NCBI GenBank assembly: GCA_016707785.1 | Contig: JADJGZ010000025.1 | Location: forward strand, 9,385 to 73,384 | Origin: Bacteroidales bacterium | GTDB lineage: Bacteria > Bacteroidota > Bacteroidia > Bacteroidales > UBA4417 | Direction of reading: 5' to 3' | Length of the DNA: 64,000 nt | Part shown: positions 16,378-25,694 of the stretch, piece by piece | Layout of the letters: every line of letters starts with the position of its first letter | How positions within the stretch are numbered: the stretch's first letter is position 1 | Position numbers and translations under genes: made by a program | The notes under the pieces: model-generated | Database searches by the model: none | What the model was told of the DNA's origin: nothing | What the model saw: only the letters and a program-made list of their open reading frames with translations

Positions 16378-16402
16378 AAGTGAGGAGCCTAACTCCTCAC
16401 TT
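16378..16402 (+). terminator. Rho-independent terminator after THX gene, overlapping the 3' end of murD
   Basis: AAGTGAGGAG (16378-16387) pairs perfectly with CTCCTCACTT (16393-16402) around a CCTAA loop, and a T-rich TTTTG tract follows. The loop contains the murD stop codon on the other strand, so it may serve both convergent transcripts. Confidence 0.8.
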
Positions 16403-17762
16403 TTGTTTTAAAGATATTTCCTCTGTGCTCAAAATTTCTGAACATGTCGTAGCTGGAAGCTGCAGGTGAAAGCAAACAGATCATCCCTTTTGCAGTAATG
16501 CTTTTTGCAATTTGAACCACATCATCATAATTTTCTGCATCATAGGTATTCATGACATGCCGGGCCGTGTTTTCCAGTTCAGTGTGCATCCGTCTTCCTG
16601 CTTCACCCACAAAAATGAGGTTTCTAATAGAGCTACCTGATAAAAAGGGATAAAGCATGGAATAATCGATTCCCCTGTCAAATCCTCCGAGTATCAGTGT
16701 GTCAACAATTTTTAATGCTTTCACGGCTTCCATAGTTGCTTCCGGTATAGTAGCAATGGAATCATTATAGAATAGGATGCCATCAATGTCTCCAACGAAT
16801 TCAATCCGGTGTTCAAGCCCTTTGAATTGGCTGATGGCCAGGTCGGTTTTGATAATATCAGCACCGGCAAGTCTGCCTGCAGCTGCAGCAGCCATGATAT
16901 TGGTGAAGTTGTGTTCACCTTTGAGATGATTGCCGGCATCTTTATGATGAATCACCTGACTTACTTCCCCTTGCCGCAGTATCACCTCTCCTTTACTAAA
17001 GAAAATACCATCCCCTGCCGGTTTCTCCATCGAATAGGGGAGCAGGTGCTGAGGAAATTCCATCCTGGAAATCCATTGTGATACTAAATCATTTTCAGAA
17101 GAATAGATGAAATAATCGTCTGCTTGCTGGTAAAGTGCAATATTGAATTTGGCCTGCTGATAGTCTTCAAAGGAATAATAATGATCAAGATGTTCCTGGA
17201 AGATGTTGAGAAGCAAAGCAATATGTGGTGAATGGGTAAGATATTCCAGTTGATGGGAAGATAATTCCATGACAATGATGGTTTCTTCCTGAATGCTCTG
17301 GCTTGCATCAAAAGGTGGAATACCGATATTACCAACCAGCAAAGAATGTATGTCTGCCTGCCTAAGTATGGCATCAATCAGACTGGAAGTAGTGCTTTTT
17401 CCTTTTGTTCCGGTAACTCCTATAACTTGCCTGTGGTATCGCCTTAAAAAAAGATCGGTCTGTGAAGTAATTTTATGTCTGTCAAGAGTCTCAGGCAATT
17501 CCCGCTTTGGAATCCCCGGGGCTTTGATGATAAAGTCATAGTCTGAAATATTTTCCATCATTTGCTCTCCCAGGTGAAGAGTTACAAATGAATCATTCAG
17601 GAGTCCGGAATCCTTTTTAATATCTGTTTTTTTATCAAGGATATGAATCATCTGCCCGGGCAGTGCTTCATGAAGTAGCCTGAGGGTTGATTGTCCTTCC
17701 AGACCATAGCCCATGATGGCTACCTTCTTTTCATTCATTAATCCCCGAATCAACTCCTTCAT
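16389..17762 (-). CDS. murD: UDP-N-acetylmuramoyl-L-alanine--glutamate ligase, MurD2-like
   Basis: A 457-residue Mur ligase. It shows an N-terminal UDP-binding Rossmann fold (VAIMGYGLEGQSTLRLL), the ATP loop VIGVTGTKGKSTTSSLIDAI, the NIFQEHLDHYYSFEDYQQAK region with the catalytic His, HRIEFVGDIDGILFYNDSIA and a C-terminal domain with LILGGFDRGIDYSML. It adds glutamate to UDP-MurNAc-L-Ala. The MurL-type gene immediately upstream overlaps its start by ATGA. In Xanthomonas this pairing uses L-Glu (MurD2) followed by epimerisation. I infer L-Glu specificity from context; a conventional D-Glu MurD cannot be excluded by sequence reading alone. Confidence 0.9.
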   Translation of the reverse strand: MKELIRGLMNEKKVAIMGYGLEGQSTLRLLHEALPGQMIHILDKKTDIKKDSGLLNDSFVTLHLGEQMMENISDYDFIIKAPGIPKRELPETLDRHKITSQTDLFLRRYHRQVIGVTGTKGKSTTSSLIDAILRQADIHSLLVGNIGIPPFDASQSIQEETIIVMELSSHQLEYLTHSPHIALLLNIFQEHLDHYYSFEDYQQAKFNIALYQQADDYFIYSSENDLVSQWISRMEFPQHLLPYSMEKPAGDGIFFSKGEVILRQGEVSQVIHHKDAGNHLKGEHNFTNIMAAAAAGRLAGADIIKTDLAISQFKGLEHRIEFVGDIDGILFYNDSIATIPEATMEAVKALKIVDTLILGGFDRGIDYSMLYPFLSGSSIRNLIFVGEAGRRMHTELENTARHVMNTYDAENYDDVVQIAKSITAKGMICLLSPAASSYDMFRNFEHRGNIFKTKVRS

Positions 17763-19140
17763 AGCAGTGCGTTTTTTAAAGCTTTAAGAAAGGGCTCCCG
17801 GAGAAAATGCTCGTCATTGAATTGGTGCAGCATCTCATCAGTATCGATGGACTGATATTGGGTGTAACTGGAAGTGTTACTGTAATAATCAATCAACAAG
17901 GGCCATTTTACCCTATAATGCTGACGGATAAATAGTTGAAGCGAAATGTTAACCTCTTCAACAGTGCCGACACATTCAAAAGGTTTTACTTCATCAATGC
18001 CTGTGAGTTCTTTGAGATACCTGATCATAGATCCCTCTTCAAAAAGGTTTTTCCCAAATATCTGTTCTAATTCATTCACCGGTATAAAGGGGCTTAAGAT
18101 CGTCCATGCAAAAAGGCATTTCGGACAGGTCCCGCACCAGGTATCTGTTTTACTTCCAACATTGCAACTCTTGAATACATGATAATACTTTACATTCTGT
18201 GCAAATAACTTAGCGATCTGAAGTTCACTAAGGGTCGCAGAAAACTGAAATAATTCAAATCCTCAGAGATGAAAGAGCTTACATAGGATCGGAAATCCTG
18301 TTCAAAATCATATGATTTTGAATACTGGTGGTTTACATCCGTACCAGAAACGGTTGCCTCATTGGCACTGGATTCGTTTGAGAGTGCAATATGTTTGTAA
18401 CCGGTTAGTGCGGAAATGAGTAAAGTATAAAAGGCTAGTAATGCTGAAAAGGGAGTATGCCCGTTGAGGTAGCCTTCACTGTTAAGCTTCAATAATTGGG
18501 GATCAAGGGTGCGATTGATTTCTGCAATCATATTATTTGCAAACCCGGCCTTAAAGCAAGTTTCCAGGCTTGCACCTCTTGGATTCAGGATGAATGGTCT
18601 GACTTCAAATTCCTTTTTCAGAAGTTCCAGGGTAACAACAGAATCTTTTCCCCCTCCAATGGGAACAATCACTTGTTCGTTGAGCTGAAGCCTTACAGGT
18701 TCATAAATGGGACCTGACGACTCAATCGTCATAAATTCCTGTAAGTTGGTCTGTATTGCATTGGTATAAAAGAATTCACCCAAACCCAGGTAATAGATCT
18801 TCTTCCAGAATTGGACCTGTGGCTCAGTAAGAATCCCGGTTTTGATGATTACACGTTTAGGGCAGGCTGCTTTCCAATAGCTGATCAGTTCAATCATTCC
18901 GATATGGAATAGGATATTCCTCAGATATGGCAATTCCAGGGTTTGTTGGGAAAAGGCCTTTTTGAAAAATGTTTTAACAGGAATGGTAAAGCCCGGGTGA
19001 AAATGAATGGAATCAGAAAGGTTAAAATGGTACTGGACCTTTATTACATCTCCCGTAACAGAAGTATCAAATCCTTCATAACTAAGAAAGGAGTGTTTCC
19101 TGCGAAATTCTTCAAATTTCTGTTGACCTGTTAAAGGCAT
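17759..19140 (-). pseudogene. murL: UDP-MurNAc-L-alanyl-L-glutamate epimerase MurL, frameshifted by one base
   Basis: Two reading frames join into one ~460-residue protein of normal MurL length. The first frame carries GLGEFFYTNAI, VPIGGGKDSVVTLELL, LNSEGYLNGHTPFSALLAF and IALSNESSANEATVSGTDVN, then reaches YFSFLRPL. A missing base in the C run (GGG on the plus strand at 18232-18234) shifts the frame; adding one base gives LRPLSELQIAKLFAQNVKYY, FKSCN and WCGTCPKCLFAWTILSPFIP, then KPFECVGTVEEV. MurL flips the alpha carbon of L-Glu after MurD2 has added it. The shift sits in a homopolymer, so it may be a sequencing error and the gene intact. Its stop overlaps the murD start (ATGA). Confidence 0.85.
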
Positions 19141-19195
19141 ATTACAAATAGATACAATGTGCGATTAATTAAAAGGGTGAACTGTTAACAATCCT

Positions 19196-19203
19196 CAAAT
19201 GTA
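19196..19203 (-). promoter_or_regulatory. Putative promoter -7 box of the murL-murD operon
   Basis: The minus strand reads TACATTTG, an exact TAnnTTTG match, about 55 nt upstream of the murL ATG at 19140. No convincing -33 element is seen. Confidence 0.4.
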
Positions 19204-19341
19204 AACAATCGGCAGCAATTTTTTGCCAGAGCATGCGTTATTACACAAAAGAGGGAGATTGTTTATTAAGTTTCCTCTTCAAAATAAACTAGAGATCAAT
19301 TGTAATATTATTCACCAAAATAACCTGGAATACAGTTTTTT

Positions 19342-19902
19342 ATGAAAGCAGTGCTTCAACCAGCCAGCGGTCGTATCCTCGTAAGTGAACCATCACTTAC
19401 TGATCGCTTTTTTGCCCGTTCTGTGGTACTGCTGGCTGAACATGATACGGAAGGCAGTTTCGGACTGATCATCAATAAGCCTTCTGAAATAAAACTCAGC
19501 CAGATTACGGATGAATTCCCCGATTTTGACCCATTTATTTACCTGGGTGGACCCGTGAAAGTTGAGAATCTATATTTTATTCATACTAAAGGTGATGAAA
19601 TCGAAGGGAGCCTTAGAATACTGGATGGCTTATTTTGGGGAGGTGATGTAAAGCAAATCAAGGAGATGATCCGCACAAAAGCCATTACGGACAAGGATAT
19701 TCGCTTTTTTATCGGGTATGCAGGGTGGCAGCCCCGGCAATTGGAAAAGGAACTGTCAGAAAATGCATGGCTTGTCCTTAATACCTCAGTTGAAGAGGTT
19801 TTTAAAGTAAACACTGAGCATACCTGGCGGAAAATTTTAATTTCAATGGGGGATGATTATGCTCCCTGGGTGAACTATCCGGAAGATCCTCAAATGAATT
19901 AG
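19342..19902 (+). CDS. YqgE/AlgH family protein (UPF0301)
   Basis: A 186-residue protein of the widespread YqgE/AlgH fold. It shows the family start GRILVSEPSLTDRFFARSVV, then SFGLIINKPSEIKLSQI, IYLGGPVKVENLYFIH and FIGYAGWQPRQLEKELSENA WLV. The biochemical role is unknown across the family, despite an old link to alginate regulation in Pseudomonas. It is alone on the plus strand between the mur operon and the rhomboid pair. It lacks a signal peptide, so it should be cytoplasmic. Length is normal. Confidence 0.95.
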   Translation: MKAVLQPASGRILVSEPSLTDRFFARSVVLLAEHDTEGSFGLIINKPSEIKLSQITDEFPDFDPFIYLGGPVKVENLYFIHTKGDEIEGSLRILDGLFWGGDVKQIKEMIRTKAITDKDIRFFIGYAGWQPRQLEKELSENAWLVLNTSVEEVFKVNTEHTWRKILISMGDDYAPWVNYPEDPQMN

Positions 19903-19951
19903 TAAAATTTCATAGCAAATATATCCTGCTGTTGTGTCAGAGGATTCCCTG

Positions 19952-20581
19952 TTATGCACCGAACATTCCAGATAATTGTGTGAAGAAATGTCCAATCAGT
20001 GATGGTTTCATGGCTAAGGTAAACGCAAAGCCATAAATAGCTCCCCAAAAATGTGCGTCATGCCCGATATTATCAATATTCTTTTTTGCCATATACCAGG
20101 AATAAGCGAGGTATAGCAATCCAAAAATAATCGCCGGGATGCCTATTGGAATGAAAAAGAGGTAGATCTTATTTAATGGGTCGAAGACTATACTTGCAAA
20201 TACAACTGCCGATACAGCTCCGGAAGCTCCAACTGCATTGTATGAGTAATCATCCTTATATTTACCATAGGCAGGTGTTGTAGAGAGAACAACAGCCCCG
20301 ATATACAGAAGGAGAAAGTACAAAATACTTTTTCGTGCAAATACTAAATCATAATACTCTTCCACCACATTACCAAAAGAGTAAAGAACCATCATGTTGA
20401 TGAGGAGATGCATCCAGTCGGCATGCACCAGGGCATAAGATAAAAACCTGTATCCATGCTTGAAATGATTGATATCATAGGCATTAAATACCAGGCGCCG
20501 GTAAAGCTCACGATTACTGAAGGCAGCAATTGAGACCAGGCTGCTCACTGCAATAATGACAATAGTAATGATTGAACCCAT
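19952..20581 (-). CDS. Rhomboid family intramembrane serine protease
   Basis: A 209-residue polytopic protein with six predicted spans. The rhomboid catalytic dyad is present: Ser in AVGASGAVSAVVFA and His in NIGHDAHFWGAIYGFAF. The HADWMHLLINMMVLYSFGNV stretch holds the conserved His/Asn region of the second span. Rhomboids cut substrates inside the membrane; no substrate can be inferred here. Its start overlaps the stop of the upstream membrane gene (TAATG), so translation is coupled and the two may work together. Confidence 0.92.
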   Translation of the reverse strand: MGSIITIVIIAVSSLVSIAAFSNRELYRRLVFNAYDINHFKHGYRFLSYALVHADWMHLLINMMVLYSFGNVVEEYYDLVFARKSILYFLLLYIGAVVLSTTPAYGKYKDDYSYNAVGASGAVSAVVFASIVFDPLNKIYLFFIPIGIPAIIFGLLYLAYSWYMAKKNIDNIGHDAHFWGAIYGFAFTLAMKPSLIGHFFTQLSGMFGA

Positions 20582-21402
20582 TACCTGGCAGGCATTTTGG
20601 TGTAATCTATTTCTGAACCCAGCACGCTATGAGGGATCAGGTAGACGATCAGAACTATGACAGCCGCTGCTAATGGCCATAACTTGTTCTCAGGGTTTTT
20701 CTTTAGTTTCCAGGCCGCCAGAACCCATACGACTACCATTACCAGGGTTTTATTGTCTGTAAGGTCATGTCCGAATGGCCACCCTGTCCAATAAGCACCA
20801 AAAGCATATTTCTGCACAATCGGACCTAAAATCAGTCCGCCGGGAATAAGCAGAATCAGTGTCCAGATAGCCAGTTTATAGGTCTTTGCTCCGTTAATAA
20901 GGGCTTCAATGGCTGTCCTGGTGCTGAAGAGTAAACCCAGGAACATGAACAGGATATGAGGGATGAGGATATAAGCCGGAACAGGTCCTTTAAAACGCAT
21001 AACAACAGGTTGCTCCTTTTTGGCAGAAAGTACTACTTGCTTTGATCCGTCATTAAGAAGGATCCTGTACTCCATTTTGCCGGCAGCAGGCTGTTTAGGC
21101 ATCATAAATGAAAGTTTATCACCTGATCTCACCATTGGCATGCTGCTAAGGGTGTCGTGGCTTTTAAATCTTTTATACTCTATAACACCCTGAATCTGCT
21201 GGTCAGGAACCTCAATGCTGATCTCAGCATCTTCATCATTCTCAGCAGTTCTGATCAATTTATATTTATACTCTTTGCCACTAAGGTTCACTTTTCCTGT
21301 AATTGGATATGTGGGCCCCGTTATTTTCTGGTACATTGCTGCAGCAATTGTAAAAAAAACCGCAAAAAACCACCATAGAAATGATTTTAATCCTGTTTTC
21401 AT
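20581..21402 (-). CDS. Multi-span membrane protein of unknown function
   Basis: A 273-residue protein. One N-terminal span (SFLWWFFAVFFTIAAAMY) is followed by an extracytoplasmic beta-rich domain of about 120 residues (PTYPITGKVNLSGKEYKYKL and MEYRILLNDGSKQVVLSAKK), then four C-terminal spans (YILIPHILFMFLGLLFS, LAIWTLILLIPGGLILG, LVMVVVWVLAAWKL, LAAAVIVLIVYLIPH). The layout is typical of an uncharacterised Bacteroidota family. It is the first gene of a two-gene unit with the rhomboid protease. I cannot assign a function. Confidence 0.7.
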   Translation of the reverse strand: MKTGLKSFLWWFFAVFFTIAAAMYQKITGPTYPITGKVNLSGKEYKYKLIRTAENDEDAEISIEVPDQQIQGVIEYKRFKSHDTLSSMPMVRSGDKLSFMMPKQPAAGKMEYRILLNDGSKQVVLSAKKEQPVVMRFKGPVPAYILIPHILFMFLGLLFSTRTAIEALINGAKTYKLAIWTLILLIPGGLILGPIVQKYAFGAYWTGWPFGHDLTDNKTLVMVVVWVLAAWKLKKNPENKLWPLAAAVIVLIVYLIPHSVLGSEIDYTKMPAR

Positions 21403-21599
21403 GACATTTTCAACTAAAATTCAACTTTGTTAAGGATCATTTTTTTTCAGACAACAAGATTACAAAAATGGCTTCATATTAACAAAACTACTTATATGAA
21501 ATGACCTTTTTGGATTTTTTTGATACTATAATACTTGGTTAAACGTTAAAAGAGTACACTTTTCCCGTTACTTTCTTACTAAAATTGTAATTCGATCTT

Positions 21600-23121
21600 G
21601 TGAATTCTCAATATATATCCAGAAACGCTCTAATGGTTTTCTTGCTTATGTTCTTCATATACAGGACAGAAGCGCAAGAGATGACTGGAATTACCGGGAG
21701 TAAATACGGGGGAATTCATTCTGCACTTATTAATCCTTCATTACCGGTCCTTTCTCCCTATTACCTGGATGTAAATATCATTACCACACACCTCTTTCTG
21801 CAGAATAATTATATCTACCTGGCAAAGGATGAATACCAGTTTAAGCGGTTTTTTCAGGCGAATCCTCAATTCCCGACCCATCCGCCAGAAGGCAAATTCT
21901 ATTACGATTATTATACATCACAACTTAAAAATGGTTATATCAATGCCCGGATCATGGGCCCTTCGGCTGCTGTGATGATGGGCAGACATGCTTTCGGGTT
22001 TTATGAAAATGCCCGATCCGTTACATCAGTCAGGAACATCCCCATGAACCTGGCGAAATTCTTTTTTGAAGGCCTCACTTATCCGCCACAATACGATATC
22101 CGTTACAAGCACACTGATAATATTGCACTCTCTCAACTCACCTGGGCTGAGTTTGCTTTAAATTACTCCTATATTTTTCAGAACAGGGGCTCTGATTACT
22201 GGACTGCCGGCATCACGGTCAAAAATCTTCAGGGATATGCCGGTGTATACGCCTATACCAGTTTAATGGATTATATGGTGCCGGATCATGATACACTTAT
22301 TGTTTACCATGCAACAGGTGAAGGTGGAATGTCGCTTCCCATGAATTACGCCAATAATAGCTATGTGTCCAGTCCGTTATTCCGGGGCAAGGGATTTGGC
22401 ATTGATATGGGAATCACCTATGAGAAAAAGAACAGGAATAGCACTAATTCTTCAAATTTTAAGAAGCTTTGTGCTCAGCCCTATACACCTTATTTCTATA
22501 GGGTAGGGGTATCCATCCTTGATATTGGCCGAATCCGATTCAATGATAATGCTTTAAAGTTTAATGTTGAAGATGGGGCAACCTTTTGGCCTGGAATCAG
22601 TGATGTTGAATATACCAATATGAACGCCGTGATTGCTGATGTCAGTAATCATTTCTTTGGTAATTCTACCCAGCTTATTACGGATAATAAGTTCAGAATT
22701 GGATTACCCACCGCATTTTCAGCCCAGGCTGATGTGAATATCCTGGGTAACTGGTTTGTGAATGGCATGGCCATTCTTCCGGTCAAAGATGTCGAAGTCT
22801 GCGGTTGTAAGGCCCTCAGTACTTACAATCGGCGCCCGCTATGACAGCAGGTCAATTGGTTTTGGGATAACCACTACTGCCTATGATTATCAGCGGATTC
22901 ATGTTGGTGTGAATGCCCGTATTTTTGGATTCTTCATTGGGAGTGAGAAAATTACCTCCTTTTTCAAACTCGCTGATTTTACAGGAATTGATTTTTATGG
23001 AGGGATCAAATTCAATTTGCAAAAAGGCAAATGCCGCTCATTTACAAGTTCTTCCTGCGGAAATAATGAGTATAAACTCTACCAGAAAAAGAGCGGTAAT
23101 TTCTTTAAAAGATCAAGGTAA
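21600..23121 (+). pseudogene. DUF5723-like secreted/outer-membrane beta-barrel protein, frameshifted
   Basis: Two overlapping frames give one ~506-residue protein. It starts at GTG 21600 with a signal peptide ending FIYRTEAQ (residue 26); the short ATG at 21631 would leave a truncated signal. The mature part (GITGSKYGGIHSALINPSLP, WAEFALNYSYIF, GKGFGIDMGITYEKK, NKFRIGLPTAFSAQADVNIL) has the glycine/aromatic beta-strand pattern of outer-membrane barrels of the DUF5723 type. Near 22785-22815 the frame shifts by one: MAILPVKD must join SAVVRPSVLTIGARYDSRS and the C-terminal FTGIDFYGGIKFNL. The shift is not in a homopolymer, so decay and sequencing error are both possible. Confidence 0.7.
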
Positions 23122-23149
23122 TCTTTTCAGAAGAATCAACTGAATTGGA

Positions 23150-24384
23150 TTAATCTGTCGTTCTGACATCCAGTGCATCCCTCAGGCCATTTCCTACCAA
23201 CATGAAGGCCAGTACCATCAGCATGATGGCTATACCCGGCAGGATGGCCAGGTAAGCATAATCAAGAATAATATATCCATAGTTTTCCCGTATCATGGTT
23301 CCCCAGGAAGGCATGGGAGGCTGAACACCTATTCCGAGGAAACTAAGTCCCGCTTCCAGCAATATAGCTGAAGCAAAGTTGGCTGCCGAAATCACGATAA
23401 CAGGGGCAAGGGCATTGGGCAAAATATGCCTGAAAATAATCCTGAAATTCTTATAGCCTAAGGCTTTTGATGCTTCTACAAACTCTTTTTCCCTGAGACT
23501 CAGAAATTGGCCTCTGACCACCCGTGCTACTTCGACCCACATGGTAAGTCCGACGGCAATAAATACCTGCCAGAACCCTTTTCCAAGTGCGAAAGTGATA
23601 GCTATTACCAGCAACAGGGTAGGAACAGCCCATATAACATTGATCAGCCAGAGGATCAGTGAGTCGATAATACCCCAAAATATCCTGCCAGGGCACCAAG
23701 GGAGATACCCAAAAGCAAAGAGATGAGCACCGAAATGAATCCTACAGAAAGACTAACCCTGGTTCCAATAATTAACTGACTGAGCACATCTCTTCCATAA
23801 CGATCTGTACCAAGTAGAAAAGTCTTAAAAACCAGGTGCTCATCGATAATTTGCTGCTTCAACTCAGGGGTAGAGATCTCCAGTGAGTTTCCTGAGAAAG
23901 TAGTGAATTGTGTAGTACTATCATGATAGGAAACGACTGTCCCTTCTTTTATCGGATAAATTACATCAGGGAGGGAAAACTCCATTTTCTGTCCTCTTAC
24001 AGTATCACCGGTATATTCATGGATGATGAGGGTTCTTTCGGTAAACCTATAATCTGCATAAGGAATCTCTGTATATTGATTTTTGGATCCAAATAGAATT
24101 TTGGACCAAACAGGGGTTGCATCATTCCTTTCATTTTTCCTTACTTTCAGTATAGGTATTCTGAATCCTGGCTTTCGTGTGGTTAATACCAGGTTTTGTT
24201 CATTTGACATCGGGCTATTGTCGGGTGCAACCATGTAACCACTGATTGCAAGCAGGAAGGAAAGCATGATAAAGATTAAGGAACCAGAGGCAATGCGGTT
24301 ATTGCGGAAACGTCTCCAGGCCAACTGACTCAGGGATCCGGAGGAGATGTATTTCTTCTTAGTTAGCCACAAAATCGATCTCAC
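23150..24384 (-). pseudogene. Oligopeptide-type ABC transporter permease (OppC/DppC family), frameshifted
   Basis: Two frames make one ~411-residue permease. It begins at GTG 24384; one N-terminal span (ASGSLIFIMLSFLLAISGYM) is followed by a large extracytoplasmic insert (about 60-180), then HLVFKTFLLGTDRYGRDVLS and the membrane core. The frame breaks at GALAGYFG; restoring one G in the run at 23673-23676 gives GGIIDSLILWLINVIWAVPT and then LVIAITFALGKG, with the EAA loop EASKALGYKNFRIIFRHILPN. Such permeases pair with an OppB partner and two ATPases, none of which is nearby. The break is in a G run, so it may be a sequencing error. Confidence 0.85.
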
Positions 24385-24451
24385 TTTATCAGTTAAAAAT
24401 ATTGAAAAGGGGATGAAGGGTTAAATACCCATACCAAAGTGAATCCTGATG

Positions 24452-25222
24452 CTAGAATGATTTATCCCCACCAAGAATCCCACCAAGTAATCCACCACCA
24501 ATTCCGCCGATCCCTTTACTTTGTTCACGGTTTCTGCCCGTAGCAGCGTGGATACGATCAGCCAGCCTAGAAAATGGAAGACTTTGCAGGTAAACTGTAC
24601 CCGGACCTGTAAGTCGTGCCAGGAAAAGTCCTTCTCCACCAAAAAGTGCATTGGTGAATCCTCCTATGAATTGTATATCATAATCCACACTGGGTGCCAT
24701 TGCAACAATGCAGCCTGTGTCCACCCTCAGGCTTTCATTTACAGCCAGGTCGCGCTGAATAATCGTGCCACCTGCATGCACAAATGCCAGCCCGTTACCG
24801 CTGAGTCTCTGAAGGATGAAACCTTCGCCACCGAAAAGTCCGGCGCCTATTTTCTTTGTGAAAGCAATGTCAATATCAATTCCATTAGCGGCACATAAAA
24901 AAGAGTCTTTCTGGCATATAAATGTACCTCCCAGCAACCCCATATCCAGTGGAATGATCTTTCCGGGGTATGGTGCACCAAAAGAAACATGCCTTTTGAT
25001 TGGGGAAGTGTTGTAGAAAGTGGTAATGAAAAAACCATCACCAGTAAGCATCCTTTTGAAACCTTTCAATATGCCACCCCCGGTATCTGTTTGCATTTGT
25101 ATGCCATCTTCCATGAACATCATGGTGCCAACTTCAGCCCTGACACCTTCGTTGGTATCCAATTCAATTTCGACGATTTGCATATCGTCGCCATAAATCT
25201 TATAGTCAATAATATCAGCCAT
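24452..25222 (-). CDS. AIM24 / TIGR00266 family protein
   Basis: A 256-residue protein of the tryptophan-RNA-binding-attenuator-like AIM24 family. It starts MADIIDYKIYGDDMQIVEIE at ATG 25222; the upstream in-frame extension is not conserved-looking. The family core is clear: EVGTMMFMEDGIQMQTDTGG, GDGFFITTFYN, FLCAANGIDIDIAFTKKIGA, GLAFVHAGGTIIQRDL and GGFTNALFGGEGLFLARLTG. The C-terminus is glycine-rich (GIGGIGGGLLGGILGGD). Its function is unknown in bacteria; the yeast homologue is mitochondrial. It is divergent to tRNA-His, sharing a 144-nt intergenic region. Confidence 0.9.
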   Translation of the reverse strand: MADIIDYKIYGDDMQIVEIELDTNEGVRAEVGTMMFMEDGIQMQTDTGGGILKGFKRMLTGDGFFITTFYNTSPIKRHVSFGAPYPGKIIPLDMGLLGGTFICQKDSFLCAANGIDIDIAFTKKIGAGLFGGEGFILQRLSGNGLAFVHAGGTIIQRDLAVNESLRVDTGCIVAMAPSVDYDIQFIGGFTNALFGGEGLFLARLTGPGTVYLQSLPFSRLADRIHAATGRNREQSKGIGGIGGGLLGGILGGDKSF

Positions 25223-25344
25223 TACGAAAGGAATTAGAATTTTCACAAAGCTAAGAAATAATTGAATGATGCGAATTTGAATGAGTGATTTGGACAATTT
25301 TATCTGATTTTTGCCTCCAGATTTTACATTGACAAAAAAATCCC

Positions 25345-25352
25345 TATTTTTG
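25345..25352 (+). promoter_or_regulatory. Promoter -7 box of tRNA-His
   Basis: TATTTTTG matches TAnnTTTG exactly and ends 15 nt before G-1 of the tRNA. TTGAC lies nearby at 25329-25333, but only 13 nt upstream of the box. Confidence 0.5.
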
Positions 25353-25366
25353 CAGTTCAATTACAT

Positions 25367-25441
25367 GGTGATCGTAGCTCAGTCGGTTAGAGCGTCAGAT
25401 TGTGGATCTGAAGGTCGCGGGTTCGAGCCCCGTCTTTCACC
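25367..25441 (+). tRNA. tRNA-His (GTG)
   Basis: The cloverleaf is complete: D arm GCTCAGTCGGTTAGAGC, anticodon stem TCAGA/TCTGA around TTGTGGA with anticodon GTG at 25402-25404, and T arm GCGGG/TTCGAGC/CCCGT. The extra G-1 (25367) faces C73 (25441), as expected for tRNA-His. The acceptor stem GTGATCG/CTTTCAC has two adjacent mismatches (positions 5-68 and 6-67). CCA is not fully encoded. Confidence 0.92.
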
Positions 25442-25446
25442 CTTAG

Positions 25447-25484
25447 AAAAAAGCAGTTAACATAATTTGTTGGCTGCTTTTTTT
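25447..25484 (+). terminator. Terminator of tRNA-His
   Basis: AAAAAAGCAG and CTGCTTTTTTT form a stem extended by TTAAC/GTTGG with two G-T wobbles, ending in a T7 run directly after the tRNA. Confidence 0.85.
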
Positions 25485-25680
25485 GATTGACTCCAGAGTA
25501 TCGGTATATTTGACTTTACCCTGGCGGATTAGGATTACGATCAACTGACTGGTAGTTTTTTCTCCCGGTATTAATCAGTGAACCTGCCATCAATGATTAT
25601 CCATTAAATCCAGTGATTTTCCATGGATTTGTTAATAACTAATTCGAGCCGTGCTTTGAATAAACAGCCTTGAAATGTCT

Positions 25681-25688
25681 TACTTTTG
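25681..25688 (+). promoter_or_regulatory. Putative promoter -7 box overlapping the dnaB start region
   Basis: TACTTTTG is an exact TAnnTTTG match, with TTTG 22 nt upstream (25655-25658). It lies only 6 nt before the ATG at 25695, so a transcript from it would be leaderless or nearly so. A second match, TATATTTG, is at 25505-25512 and would give a ~180-nt leader. Confidence 0.45.
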
Positions 25689-25694
25689 GAGCGT

